From the NCBI GenBank assembly GCA_963969395.1, contig OZ017802.1:746501-810500 (forward strand): a stretch of 64,000 nt of DNA, written 5' to 3'. The position numbers were made by a program, and so were the translations under genes. The first letter of the stretch is position 1, and the number at the start of each line of letters is the position of its first letter. The notes beneath the pieces are model-generated. The model worked only from the letters and a program-made list of their open reading frames with translations. It searched no databases and was not told where the DNA came from. The stretch comes from Pseudoscleropodium purum (taxonomy: Eukaryota > Streptophyta > Bryopsida > Hypnales > Brachytheciaceae). Of the stretch, positions 22,773 through 34,388 are shown one piece after another.

Positions 22773-23661
22773 TTCCACGTACACTGTGATGCATCCAACG
22801 AGGCAATTGGTAGTGTGTTGGCACAAAATATTGATAGAAAAACCGATTCACCTATATTCTATGCAAGTCAGTTACTGAATCAAGCTAAAAGAAATTACTC
22901 AACAACAGAACGGGAGGCCTTGGCCATGGTTTATTCATTACACAAGTTTCATCATTACTTACTAGCTAATTATTCTATAGTGGACCACGAGGCCCTACTA
23001 CACCTAGTCAACACAACCATCTTGTCTGGAAGAATAGCTAGATGGATGTTGCTACTCCAAGAATATGATTTTGAGATTGTACATAAACCAAGCAAATAAC
23101 ATGTAGTAGCTGACCATCTTTCAAGGATTAATAATGGTGAAGCAGCTATGGGAATACCAAACTCATTTCCAGATGCAAGCTTGTTCATGATACAAGTTAC
23201 ACCCCAACAAGACGAAATTTTTCCATTTTATGATTGTAGAAAACCAACAACTAATTACCTCCAAATTGGAAGAATACCCATGGAAATACCTCTCAACATT
23301 CGTTGTCAAATAGCGATACGAAGTTGACCTTATCACTTAAATGAAATGGGAAGATTGACAAAAATATGTTTAGATTCATTACCCAGAATCTGTGTAGTAG
23401 GACCAATAACCAGAGTAATTATTGCAGAAGCTTATGGAGATCTAGCTAGAGGACATTTCTCCTCCACTATAACATTACATAAGATTTTAACAACCTTGTA
23501 CTGGTGCCCTGATTTACGAAAGGATGTACACAATTATTGCAAAAAATGTGACATTTGCCAAAGGAATAGTAGTAAACCTGGAAAAGGAAAAAATCCTTTG
23601 CACCCCGTTTTTCCACTAGAGATTTTCCAAATGTAGGGAATCAACTTCATTGGGCCAATAC
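22773..23661 (+). pseudogene. Ty3/gypsy pol remnant: RNase H and integrase zinc finger
   Basis: One plus-strand frame reads from RNase H (HVHCDASNEAIGSVLAQ, YASQLLNQAKRNYSTTERE, WMLLLQEYDFEIVHKPSK) through VVADHLSRI into the integrase H2C2 region (GHFSSTITLHKIL, WCPDLRKDVHNYCKKCDICQR). Stops lie at 23097-23099, near 23326 and at 23634-23636, the last replacing the expected Trp before GINFIGPI. This domain order and wording are gypsy, not copia. The frame is cut at 23661 by the B nest and continues at 34389. Confidence 0.85.
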
Positions 23662-24117
23662 TATTGAGAAAAGAAACACTAAGCCAATATATTCTAATGA
23701 AGGAGGATTACAAAACAAGTGTGAGAAAGGGTAGTGAGCCGTTGCTAAGAGCTCTCCTCTTATACTACTACTTGGTGACGTCTCAAGTGTCTTGCAAGTC
23801 CTTTCGAATGCCACTTGTAAGCCACCTCTTGCCACCTCATGGACCACATGGCGGTCCGTCCTCATGCGGCCTTCCACGTGTCTAGACACGTGTCGGTCCA
23901 TCTATCCTATGCCCTCCACGTGTCTTTGCCTACCACATGCAAGACACGTGGCGGTTTGCCAACATGCTTCCTTCCACGTGTCCTTGCCTATCCTATGCAT
24001 GACATGTGGCGATCCTATATTGTTCTTGCTTTGGCTACAAACAACACCTATCCAACGTTAGCCCATACTACGAGCTTTCACAAACAATCCAAAGCATCCT
24101 ACTCAATATCTTCAACA
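23662..24117 (-). repeat. Outer left B LTR
   Basis: 456 bp, minus orientation, next to a polypurine-type tract (minus-strand acaaagtgggag ending at 24118). Preceded by target duplication aatac. Under the inversion model it is a hybrid of an H LTR and an I LTR. Confidence 0.9.
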
Positions 24118-27100
24118 CTCCCACTTTGTTTGTTGCCAAACAATGTTAAATCCATGGCCTTGCGAAGAACTTCATGTCGCGGCTTACCAAGTGCCTTGGT
24201 AAGCACATCCGCCACCATGCGCTCCGTAGAAATGTACTTCATCTCAATCACATCTTCTTCAACCTTCTCACGAATGAAATGGTGTTGAATGTCGATGTGT
24301 TTGCTCCGTGAATGATGGATTGGATTCTTCACCAAGGCTATGGCACCTTGATTGTCACACATGATGCATGTGCTCTTCTCTTGCTCCAATCCCACATCAC
24401 TCATGAGTTGCCTTAGCCATATGGCCTCCCTTGTGCATTGGCTAATAGCCATGTACTCGGCCTCGGTGGTAGACAATGCAATGGTGGGTTGCTTCTTCGA
24501 GTTCCACGAAATGGCACCGCCTCCAAGTATAAACACATAGCCCGTTGTGGATCTCCGGTCCGTTGCATCTCCGGCCCAATCGGCATCACAAAAACCCACC
24601 AATGCAAGGCTCTTGCCTCCAAGTACCAACTTGGCATCCAAAGAACCTTGCAGGTATCGCATGACCCTCTTGACCGCTGCCCAATGCTTTGGCCCACTCT
24701 TGGCCATGTGTTGACTCACCACACTCATAGCAAATGCCCGTTGCCACCAGCCCGTTGCCTTGTAAACTCCACTCCAAGGCAATAGTGTAGCTCACCAAGG
24801 TCGCTCATATCGTATTGGCTCTTCAACATAGCCTTCACTTCCACCATCTTACTCATGGTGTTGGTCATGATGATCAAATCATCCACATATACAATGACAA
24901 TCACCAAATATGCACTTGTTTGTTTGATGTAAAGAGAGTGGTCCGCATGACTCTTCTTATAGCCCTCTCTTGCAAACAATGCATCCACATCCATGTACCA
25001 TGCTCTTCCGGATTGTCTCAACCCATAGATGGCCTTCTTGAGCTTGCACTTGAGGTGTTGGTGGCCCTCTTGCACAAAGCCCTTGGGTTGATCCATGTAG
25101 ATCACCTCTTCAAGCCAAGGATTAAGAAACGCCGTGATCACATCCATTTGGTGCATTTCCAAGTCCATGGCTGCCCCGATTCCCACCATGCATCGAATGG
25201 TGCAAAACTTGGCCACAGGAGCAAAAGTCTCATTGAAGTCCACCCCTTCAACTTGAGAATACCCCTTGGCTACCAATCTCGCTTTGTAGCGCACAATGTT
25301 GCCCAATGCATCTCTCTTGGTGCAAAACACCCACTTGCATCCAACACTTGTACGATCACGAGGAAGGGGAGAAAGTTCCCATGTACCTTTGGCCATAAGT
25401 GAGGCATACTCTTCTTTCATGGCTTGCTCCCACTTGCTTGCATCCGCACTTTTCATGGCTTCTCCCACATTGCATGGATCTCTTGCATACGCCACATTCA
25501 CGTGCTCCACATGCTCTTGAGGTAAGATGTGGTTCTTCCACCATTCTCCAAGCGGCCTCCTTTCTCTTGTAGGATATCTAGACACCTTGGAAGTATCTTC
25601 TTCTTCATCTTCACTTGGTGCCGCACTCGTTGATGGACATGTCTTTTCTGTGGGCGTTGGTGGTGAATCATCATGCTCTTCATCTTCCTTGGGCAAAGCT
25701 TCCATGCTTGGAGATTTGTCCACCTCAATATTAGGTTCCTCCATGCTCCCACTTGGACACATCTCCAAATCATGGCTTGCCCCTTGCTTCTCTTCCACAA
25801 ATGTGACATCTCGACTTTTGATGATCTTCTTTGTCTCTATACACATGAGCCTGTAAGCTTTGGAGCCCTCACAATAGCCCACCAACAAACACTTAATGCC
25901 CTTGGCATCAAGCTTGGAACGCTTGGGACTCAAATCTAAAGCATATGCAACGCATCCAAAAATGCGCATGTGCCCAATATTGGGCCTCTTCCCACTCCAA
26001 GCTTGTTGTGGCGTCATAGATGCAATTGCATTGGTGGGGCACCTATTGCGTGTGTAGGCCGCATTGGATATAGCCTCCGCCCAAAGATCATATGTGAGGC
26101 CTTGGGCATGCAACATGGCCCGAGCCATCTCCATAAGTGTGCGATTGGCACGCTCCGCCACACCATTTTGTTGTGGAGTATAAGGCGCTGAAGTTTGGTG
26201 TTGAATGCCATGTTCTCTCATAAAAGCCTCAAAGGCCTTGGACATGTACTCCCCTCCATTGTCCGACCGCAACACCTTCACCTTGTGCCCCGATTCATTC
26301 TCCACAAGTGCCTTCCATGCCTTAAACCTCTCCAATACATCACTCTTGCACTTGAGCATAAACACCCATATCTTCCTTGAAAAATCATCAATGAAGGTCA
26401 AAAAATACCTTGCACCACCCATGGAAGTGGTCTTCATGGGGCCACACACATCGGAGTGCACAATCTCCAACACCTTGGTTGCCCTTGTGCCTCCATCCCT
26501 TGGGAACGGTTGCCTTGCTTGCTTGCCTTCAATGCAAGCCTCGCACTTCAAATCGCAAGAGCCCTTCTCCACTTGCATGCCTCCCACCATGCTTTGAAGG
26601 GTCTTGACGCTCTTCTCATTGAGGTGGCCCAATCTCTTGTGCCATAGTTCCAAAGAGTGTTGGTGGAGTGCTCCTTGGGCCAAACATGCCATGCTTGTGC
26701 CATTCACATTTTTGAACCTCAATTGATACAAGTTGCCCTCCTTAGGTGCGGTCACAATCATCTCTCCATTGGGTGCACCCAAATCGCAACCCTTGCTGTT
26801 GAATTGCACCTTCAGCTCTTGTGACACCAACTTGCTCACCGAGAGCAAGTTGGCATGCAATTTGGGCACATGCAACGCATCTTGGATGCGAATGGTCTTC
26901 CTTTGGCCCTTCACCTCCACCTCCACCATGATGCACCCCATGCCAATTGCATCCACCACGCCATTGTCACCCAAATACACCTTGTGGTTGCTAATAGGCT
27001 TATAAGTGAGAAAAGCTTGTCCATGTGGAGTCATATGTTGCGTTGCACCGGAGTCAATGATCCATGTGAACATGTCGGTGTTGTCATATCCATCATTGGC

Positions 27101-27844
27101 TGCAAACGCAAAGTCCTCCTCCACTTCCTTGGCACTTGCCTTGTTTGCGCTCTCCCTCTTGGGCAACCTACAAAACCGTGCAAGGTGGCCGGGCTTACCA
27201 CAATTGTAGCACATGCGTGTCTCTTTGCGTGGTTGTGAGCTTCCTCCTTGTCCAATTCGTGAATAGAGTGCGGCCCCTCCTTCTTGGGGCTCATTCTCCT
27301 TCCTCTTGGACACTTCATGCATCAATCTTGCGGTGATGAAGTTGAGGGTGAGCTCCTCCATGGGTCTTGTCTCCAATGCGGTGATAAGATACTCATATGA
27401 AGATGGCAAGCTATCAAGCAAAGTCATGACAATATCTCCATCCGTCACAGGCACCTCCAAACAAGCGAGTTGGTCTGCAAGCGCTTTGACCTTGTTGATG
27501 TGGTCGAGCATGTCTTCATTCTCTTGCATCTTGCACGTGAAGAACTTGCGCCGAATGAAAAGCATGTTGGACAAGCTCTTGGTCTCATGGATGTTGCAAA
27601 GCACCTTCCATGCTTCTACGGGTCCTTTGCATGCGCGAACATGTGCAAGTTGCCTATCCACAAGATTGCAAGCAATCATGGAAAAGGCCTTCTTGACCCT
27701 CCTCTCATAGGCCTTCTTAACTTTGGCATCCGCATCGGTTGCGGGTGCTTCTTCGGTGCCCTCCATCTTGAATTTCCATAGGCCAAAGTTCTCTCCATTG
27801 AACTTGTCAATGACCCTCACGCTATCTCCATCACTAGTGGCCAT
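24118..27844 (-). pseudogene. Element I gag-pol with RT deletion
   Basis: Gag, protease, integrase and most of RT form one 1039-codon frame (27844-24725). It has knuckle C212-C225, protease DSGA 264-267, integrase H402/H407/C434/C437 with D465, D528, E564, and RT YVDD 986-989. RNase H is in another frame (24099-24782). Two deletions are visible: 13 codons in gag (after WKFKM) and about 75-80 codons between GVEFTR and LAFAMSVVSQ of the RT connection, which also breaks the frame. It cannot make a full RT-RNase H. The RNase H frame ends in the LTR (SGSVEDIE). The 39-bp gag and RT deletions recur in element H. Confidence 0.88.
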
Positions 27845-27989
27845 GGTGAATACCTCCCACTCTACTACAACCCCAAGTGATCCAAATCACTTCAATGTAA
27901 CCTCAAAATGCACAACTCACTCCCTCGTGGTTGTAACAAGTCCAATAAGGTCCCAAATACCCTCAATCTTTTTAATAAGACCCTCAATG

Positions 27990-28345
27990 GTCCTATCCTC
28001 TCAATTCAGACCTCAAGTGGCCTAAATCTCTCCAATCCATACTCTCGTGCTTCAAATCACTCAATTCAGACCTCAAATGGCTCAAATCTCTCCAATGCAC
28101 ACTATTGTGCTCCAAATCACTCAATTCAGACCTCAAATGGTCTAAATCTCTCCAATGCACACTCTAGTGCTCCAAATCACTCAATTCAGACCCCAAGTGG
28201 TCTAAATCTCTCCAATGCACACTCTAGTGCTCCAAATCACTCAATTCAAACCCCAAGTGGTTCAAATCTCTCCAATGCACTTCCAAATGATCTAATACAC
28301 TCAAATCAGACCTCAAATGATGCAAATCTCTCTTATGCGCACTCA
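27990..28345 (-). repeat. 60-bp tandem repeat in the leader of I
   Basis: About five units of the family B leader repeat (cactcaattcagacctcaaatgg-like blocks followed by ctctccaatgcacact). Fewer units than in B1. Confidence 0.85.
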
Positions 28346-28602
28346 AATGCTTCAAATCACCTCAATGAAGTATTAAATGCACAAATTAGCCCCTTTGGAG
28401 GAAGAGCTAAACTCTAGCTCCCAACAAAGGCTATGAAGCACCAAATCACACCTCAATGAGCACAAATGAACCCCAAACAACAAAATACCTCACCCAAAGG
28501 TCCAAATCTTCAATGAAAATGCTCCAAATGACTCCAAACTCCAATAATGCTCCTTCAACACACCTTGCAATGAGATCCAATCTCTAATAGCAACTCACAT
28601 GA

Positions 28603-28616
28603 GTGGGCCCATAACC
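28603..28616 (-). promoter_or_regulatory. Primer-binding site of element I
   Basis: GGTTATGGGCCCAC on the minus strand next to the LTR at 28617; half-tRNA-iMet type. Confidence 0.78.
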
Positions 28617-29072
28617 TATTGAGAAAAGAAACACTAAGTCAATATATTCTAATGAAGGGGGATTACAAAACAAGTGTGAGAAAGGGTAGTGAGCCGTTGC
28701 TAAGAGCTCTCCTCTTATACTACTACTTGGTGGCGTCTCAAGTGTCTTGCAAGTCCTGTCGAATGCCACTTGTAAGCCACCTCTTGCCACCTCATGGACC
28801 ACATGGCGGTCCGTCCTCATGCGGCCTTCCACGTGTCTAGACACGTGTCGGTCCATCTATCCTATGCCCTCCACGTGTCTTTGCCTACCACATGCAAGAC
28901 ACGTGGCGGTTTGCCAACATGCTTCCTTCCACGTGTCCTTGCCTATCCTATGCATGACATGTGGCGATCCTATATTGTTCTTGCTTTGGCTACAAACAAC
29001 ACCTATCCAACGTTAGCCCATACTACGAGCTTTCACAAACAATCCAAAGCATCCTACTCAATATCTTCAACA
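28617..29072 (-). repeat. 5' LTR of element I
   Basis: 456 bp, minus orientation, followed by acaac (29073-29077), the target duplication inside element H. Confidence 0.9.
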
Positions 29073-30964
29073 ACAACAAGCTTGGAGTGGGAAGAGGCCC
29101 AATATTGGGCACATGCGCATTTTTGGATGCGTTGCATATGCTTTAGATTTGAGTCCCAAGCGTTCCAAGCTTGATGCCAAGGGCATTAAGTGTTTGTTGG
29201 TGGGCTATTGTGAGGGCTCCAAAGCTTATAGGCTCATGTGTATAGAGACAAAGAAGATCATCAAAAGTCGAGATGTCACATTTGTGGAAGAGAAGCAAGG
29301 GGCAAGCCATGATTTGGAGATGTGTCCAAGTGGGAGCATGGAGGAACCTAATATTGAGGTGGACAAATCTCCAAGCATGGAAGCTTTGCCCAAGGAAGAT
29401 GAAGAGCATGATGATTCACCACCAACGCCCACAGAGAAGACATGTCCATCAACGAGTGCGGCACCAAGTGAAGATGAAGAAGAAGATACTTCCAAGGTGT
29501 CTAGATATCCTACAAGAGAAAGGAGGCCGCTTGGAGAATGGTGGAAGAACCACATCTTACCTCAAGAGCATGTGGAGCACGTGAATGTGGCGTATGCAAG
29601 AGATCCATGCAATGTGGGAGAAGCCATGAAAAGTGCGGATGCAAGCAAGTGGGAGCAAGCCATGAAAGAAGAGTATGCCTCACTTATGGCCAAAGGTACA
29701 TGGGAACTTTCTCCCCTTCCTCGTGATCGTACAAGTGTTGGATGCAAGTGGGTGTTTTGCACCAAGAGAGATGCATTGGGCAACATTGTGCGCTACAAAG
29801 CGAGATTGGTAGCCAAGGGGTATTCTCAAGTTGAAGGGGTGGACTTCAATGAGACTTTTGCTCCTGTGGCCAAGTTTTGCACCATTCGATGCATGGTGGG
29901 AATCGGGGCAGCCATGGACTTGGAAATGCACCAAATGGATGTGATCACGGCGTTTCTTAATCCTTGGCTTGAAGAGGTGATCTACATGGATCAACCCAAG
30001 GGCTTTGTGCAAGAGGGCCACCAACACCTCAAGTGCAAGCTCAAGAAGGCCATCTATGGGTTGAGACAATCCGGAAGAGCATGGTACATGGATGTGGATG
30101 CATTGTTTGCAAGAGAGGGCTATAAGAAGAGTCATGCGGACCACTCTCTTTACATCAAACAAACAAGTGCATATTTGGTGATTGTCATTGTATATGTGGA
30201 TGATTTGATCATCATGACCAACACCATGAGTAAGATGGTGGAAGTGAAGGCTATGTTGAAGAGCCAATACGATATGAGCGACCTTGGTGAGCTACACTAT
30301 TGCCTTGGAGTGGAGTTTACAAGGCAACGGGCTGGTGGCAACGGGCATTTGCTATGAGTGTGGTGAGTCAACACATGGCCAAGAGTGGGCCAAAGCATTG
30401 GGCAGCGGTCAAGAGGGTCATGCGATACCTGCAAGGTTCTTTGGATGCCAAGTTGGTACTTGGAGGCAAGAGCCTTGCATTGGTGGGTTTTTGTGATGCC
30501 GATTGGGCCGGAGATGCAACGGACCGGAGATCCACAACGGGCTATGTGTTTATACTTGGAGGCGGTGCCATTTCGTGGAACTCGAAGAAGCAACCCACCA
30601 TTGCATTGTCTACCACCGAGGCCGAGTACATGGCTATTAGCCAATGCACAAGGGAGGCCATATGGCTAAGGCAACTCATGAGTGATGTGGGATTGGAGCA
30701 AGAGAAGAGCACATGCATCATGTGTGACAATCAAGGTGCCATAGCCTTGGTGAAGAATCCAATCCATCATTCACGGAGCAAACACATCGACATTCAACAC
30801 CATTTCATTCGTGAGAAGGTTGAAGAAGATGTGATTGAGATGAAGTACATTTCTACGGAGCGCATGGTGGCGGATGAGCTTACCAAGGCACTTGGTAAGC
30901 CGCGACATGAAGTTCTTCGCAAGGCCATGGGTTTAACATTGTTTGGCAACAAACAAAGTGGAAG
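29073..30964 (+). pseudogene. Element H, 3' half (integrase end to RNase H), inverted
   Basis: Starts inside the integrase codons TPQQAWSGKR and reads on the plus strand through the linker and RT (29113-30357, YVDD present) to RNase H (30300-30983). It is almost the same as the corresponding part of element I, including the RT deletion after GVEFTR, but differs at a few residues (for example MVADELTKAL for MVADVLTKAL). Its missing 5' half is at 31421-33259 on the other strand. Confidence 0.88.
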
Positions 30965-31420
30965 TGTTGAAGATATTGAGTAGGATGCTTTAGATTGTTT
31001 GTGAAAGCTCGTAGTATGGGCTAACGTTGGATAGGTGTTGTTTGTAGCCAAAGCAAGAACAATATAGGATCGCCACATGTCATGCATAGGATAGGCAAGG
31101 ACACGTGGAAGGAAGCATGTTGGCAAACCGCCACGTGTCTTGCATGTGGTAGGCAAAGACACGTGGAGGGCATAGGATAGATGGACCGACACGTGTCTAG
31201 ACACGTGGAAGGCCGCATGAGGACGGACCGCCATGTGGTCCATGAGGTGGCAAGAGGTGGCTTACAAGTGGCATTCGACAGGACTTGCAAGACACTTGAG
31301 ACGCCACCAAGTAGTAGTATAAGAGGAGAGCTCTTAGCAACGGCTCACTACCCTTTCGCACACTTGTTTTGTAATCCCCCTTCATTAGAATATATTGACT
31401 TAGTGTTTCTTTTCTCAATA
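30965..31420 (+). repeat. B LTR in plus orientation inside the nest
   Basis: 456 bp from TGTTGAAGATATTGAG to TTTTCTCAATA. No primer-binding site follows; instead gttgt and minus-strand integrase sequence come next. This is the second hybrid LTR expected from the inversion. Confidence 0.9.
31102..31324 (+). promoter_or_regulatory. Presumed U3 promoter of the B LTR: five G-boxes and a TATA box
   Basis: CACGTG occurs at 31102-31107, 31132-31137, 31160-31165, 31190-31195 and 31202-31207. A TATA-like tataaga lies at 31318-31324, about 110 bp downstream. CACGTG is the core bound by plant bZIP and bHLH factors in ABA, stress and light responses. The same cluster is in every B and B' LTR that spans this part. 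Confidence 0.6.
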
Positions 31421-33259
31421 GTTGTGGCGTCATAGATGCAATTGCATTGGTGGGGCACCTATTGCGTGTGTAGGCCGCATTGGATATAGCCTCCGCCCAA
31501 AGATCATATGTGAGGCCTTGGGCATGCAACATGACCCGAGCCATCTCCATAAGTGTGCGATTGGCACGCTCCGCCACACCATTTTGTTGTGGAGTATAAG
31601 GCGCTGAAGTTTGGTGTTGAATGCCATGTTCTCTCATAAAAGCCTCAAAGGCCTTGGACATGTACTCCCCTCCATTGTCCGACCGCAACACCTTCACCTT
31701 GTGCCCCGATTCATTCTCCACAAGTGCCTTCCATGCCTTAAACCTCTCCAATACATCACTCTTGCACTTGAGCATAAACACCCATATCTTCCTTGAAAAA
31801 TCATCAATGAAGGTCAAAAAATACCTTGCACCACCCATGGAAGTGGTCTTCATGGGGCCACACACATCGGAGTGCACAATCTCCAACACCTTGGTTGCCC
31901 TTGTGCCTCCATCCCTTGGGAACGGTTGCCTTGCTTGCTTGCCTTCAATGCAAGCCTCGCACTTCAAATCGCAAGAGCCCTTCTCCACTTGCATGCCTCC
32001 CACCATGCTTTGAAGGGTCTTGACGCTCTTCTCATTGAGGTGGCCCAATCTCTTGTGCCATAGCTCCAAAGAGTGTTGGTGGAGTGCTCCTTGGGCCAAA
32101 CATGCCATGCTTGTGCCATTCACATTTTTGAACCTCAATTGATACAAGTTGCCCTCTTTAGGTGCGGTCACAATCATCTCTCCATTGGGTGCACCCAAAT
32201 CGCAACCCTTGTTGTTGAATTGCACCTTCAGCTCTTGTGACACCAACTTGCTCACCGAGAGCAAGTTGGCATGCAATTTGGGCACATGCAACGCATCTTG
32301 GATGCGAATGGTCTTCCTTTGGCCCTTCACCTCCACCTCCACCACGATGCACCCCATGCCAATTGCATCCACCACACCATTGTCACCCAAATACACCTTG
32401 TGGTTGCTAATAGGCTTATAAGTGAGAAAAGCTTGTCCATGTGGAGTCATATGTTGCGTTGCACCCGAGTCAATGATCATGTGAACATGTCGGTGTTGTC
32501 ATACCCATCATTGGTTGCAAACGCAAAGTCCTCCTCCACTTCCTTGGCACTTGCCTTGTTTGCGCTCTCCCTCTTGGGCAACCTACAAAACCGTGCAAGG
32601 TGGCCGGGCTTACCACAATTGTAGCACATGCGTGTCTCTTTGCGTGGTTGTGAGCTTCCTCCTTGTCCAATTCGTGAATAGAGTGCGGCCCCTCCTTCTT
32701 GGGGCTCATTCTCCTTCCTCTTGGACACTTCATGCATCAATCTTGCGGTGATGAAGTTGAGGGTGAGCTCCTCCATGGGTCTTGTCTCCAATGCGGTGAT
32801 AAGATACTCATATGAAGATGGCAAGCTATCAAGCAAAGTCATGACAATATCTCCATCCGTCACAGGCACCTCCAAACAAGCGAGTTGGTCTGCAAGCGCT
32901 TTGACCTTGTTGATGTGGTCGAGCATGTCTTCATTCTCTTGCATCTTGCACGTGAAGAACTTGCGCCGAATGAAAAGCATGTTGGACAAGCTCTTGGTCT
33001 CATGGATGTTGCAAAGCACCTTCCATGCTTCTACGGGTCCTTTGCATGCGCGAACATGTGCAAGTTGCCTATCCACAAGATTGCAAGCAATCATGGAAAA
33101 GGCCTTCTTGACCCTCCTCTCATAGGCCTTCTTAACTTTGGCATCCGCATCGGTTGCGGGTGCTTCTTCGGTGCCCTCCATCTTGAATTTCCATAGGCCA
33201 AAGTTCTCTCCATTGAACTTGTCAATGACCCTCACGCTATCTCCATCACTAGTGGCCAT
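31421..33259 (-). pseudogene. Element H, 5' half (gag, protease, integrase start)
   Basis: Minus-strand gag (33259-32477) and protease/integrase (from about 32480) are separated by a 1-bp deletion just before DSGATQH, the same lesion as in B1. Gag has the 13-codon deletion seen in element I. Integrase runs to the codons for MTPQ and stops at gttgt (31421-31425), where LTR sequence begins. The frame extending into the LTR down to 31197 is a chimera of no meaning. Confidence 0.87.
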
Positions 33260-33409
33260 GGTGAATACCTCCCACTCTACTACAACCCCAAGTGATCCAA
33301 ATTACTTCAATGTAACCTCAAAATGCACAACTCCCTCCCTCGTAGTTGTAACAAGTCCAATAAGGTCCCAAATACCCTCAATCTTTTTAATAAGACCCTC
33401 AATGGTCCT

Positions 33410-33650
33410 ATCCTCTCAATTCAGACCTCAAGTGGCCCAAATCTCTCCAATCCATACTCTCGTGCTCCAAATCACTCAATTCAGACCTCAAATGGCTCAA
33501 ATCTCTCCAATGCACACTATTGTGCTCCAAATCACTCAATTCAGACCTCAAATGGCTCAAATCTCTCCAATGCACTTCCAAATGATCTAATACACTCAAA
33601 TCAGACCTCAAATGATGCAAATCTCTCTTATGAGCACTCAAATGCTTCAA
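33410..33650 (-). repeat. 60-bp tandem repeat in the leader of H
   Basis: Three to four units of the same family B leader repeat, the lowest copy number in the window. Confidence 0.83.
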
Positions 33651-33913
33651 ATCACCTCAATGAAGTATTAAATGCACAAATTAGCCCCTTTGGAGGAAGA
33701 GCTAAACTCTAGCTCCCAACAAAGGCTATGAAGCACCAAATCACACCTCAATGAGCACAAATGAACCCCAAACAACAAAATACCTCACCCAAAGGTCCAA
33801 ATCTTCAATGAAAATGCTCCAAATGACTCCAAACTCCACTTGCTCCAAACTCCAAGAATGCTCCTTCAACACACCTTGCAATGAGATCCAATCTCTAATA
33901 GCAACTCACATGA

Positions 33914-33927
33914 GTGGGCCCATAACC
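33914..33927 (-). promoter_or_regulatory. Primer-binding site of element H
   Basis: GGTTATGGGCCCAC on the minus strand, directly after the LTR at 33928; half-tRNA-iMet type. Confidence 0.78.
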
Positions 33928-34383
33928 TATTGAGAAAAGAAACACTAAGCCAATATATTCTAATGAAGGGGGATTACAAAACAAGTGTGAGAAAGGGTAG
34001 TGAGCCGTTGCTAAGAGCTCTCCTCTTATACTACTACTTGGTGGCGTCTCAAGTGTCTTGCAAGTCCTTTCGAATGCCACTTGTAAGCCACCTCTTGCCA
34101 CCTCATGGACCACATGGCGGTCCGTCCTCATGCGGCCTTCCACGTGTCTAGACACGTGTCGGTCCATCTATCCTATGCCCTCCACGTGTCTTTGCCTACC
34201 ACATGCAAGACACGTGGCGGTTCGCCAACATGCTTCCTTCCACGTGTCCTTGCCTATCCTATGCATGACATGTGGCGATCCTATATTGTTCTTGCTTTGG
34301 CTACAAACAACACCTATCCAACGTTAGCCCATACTACGAGCTTTCACAAACAATCTAAAGCATCCTACTCAATATCTTCAACA
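33928..34383 (-). repeat. 5' LTR of element H (outer right LTR)
   Basis: 456 bp, minus orientation, followed by aatac (34384-34388), matching the duplication left of 23662. Confidence 0.9.
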
Positions 34384-34388
34384 AATAC

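Larger units (their letters stand above)
23662..34383. mobile_element. Nest of two family B copia elements with an internal inversion
   Basis: The block is bounded by LTRs and by aatac at 23657-23661 and 34384-34388, so it entered the gypsy integrase as one insertion. It holds four 456-bp LTRs: 23662-24117 (-), 28617-29072 (-), 30965-31420 (+), 33928-34383 (-). Between them lie a complete internal region (-), the 3' half of a second internal region (+) and the 5' half of the same (-). The broken ends of that second copy carry acaac at 29073-29077 and gttgt at 31421-31425, a 5-bp target duplication now in opposite orientations. Element I inserted antiparallel into element H, followed by LTR-LTR inversion, explains every joint. 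Confidence 0.88.

Noticed and set aside
31197..32480. 427-codon minus-strand frame as one protein
   Set aside because: Its C-terminal part is antisense LTR sequence beyond the gttgt joint; only the part above 31421 is element H.
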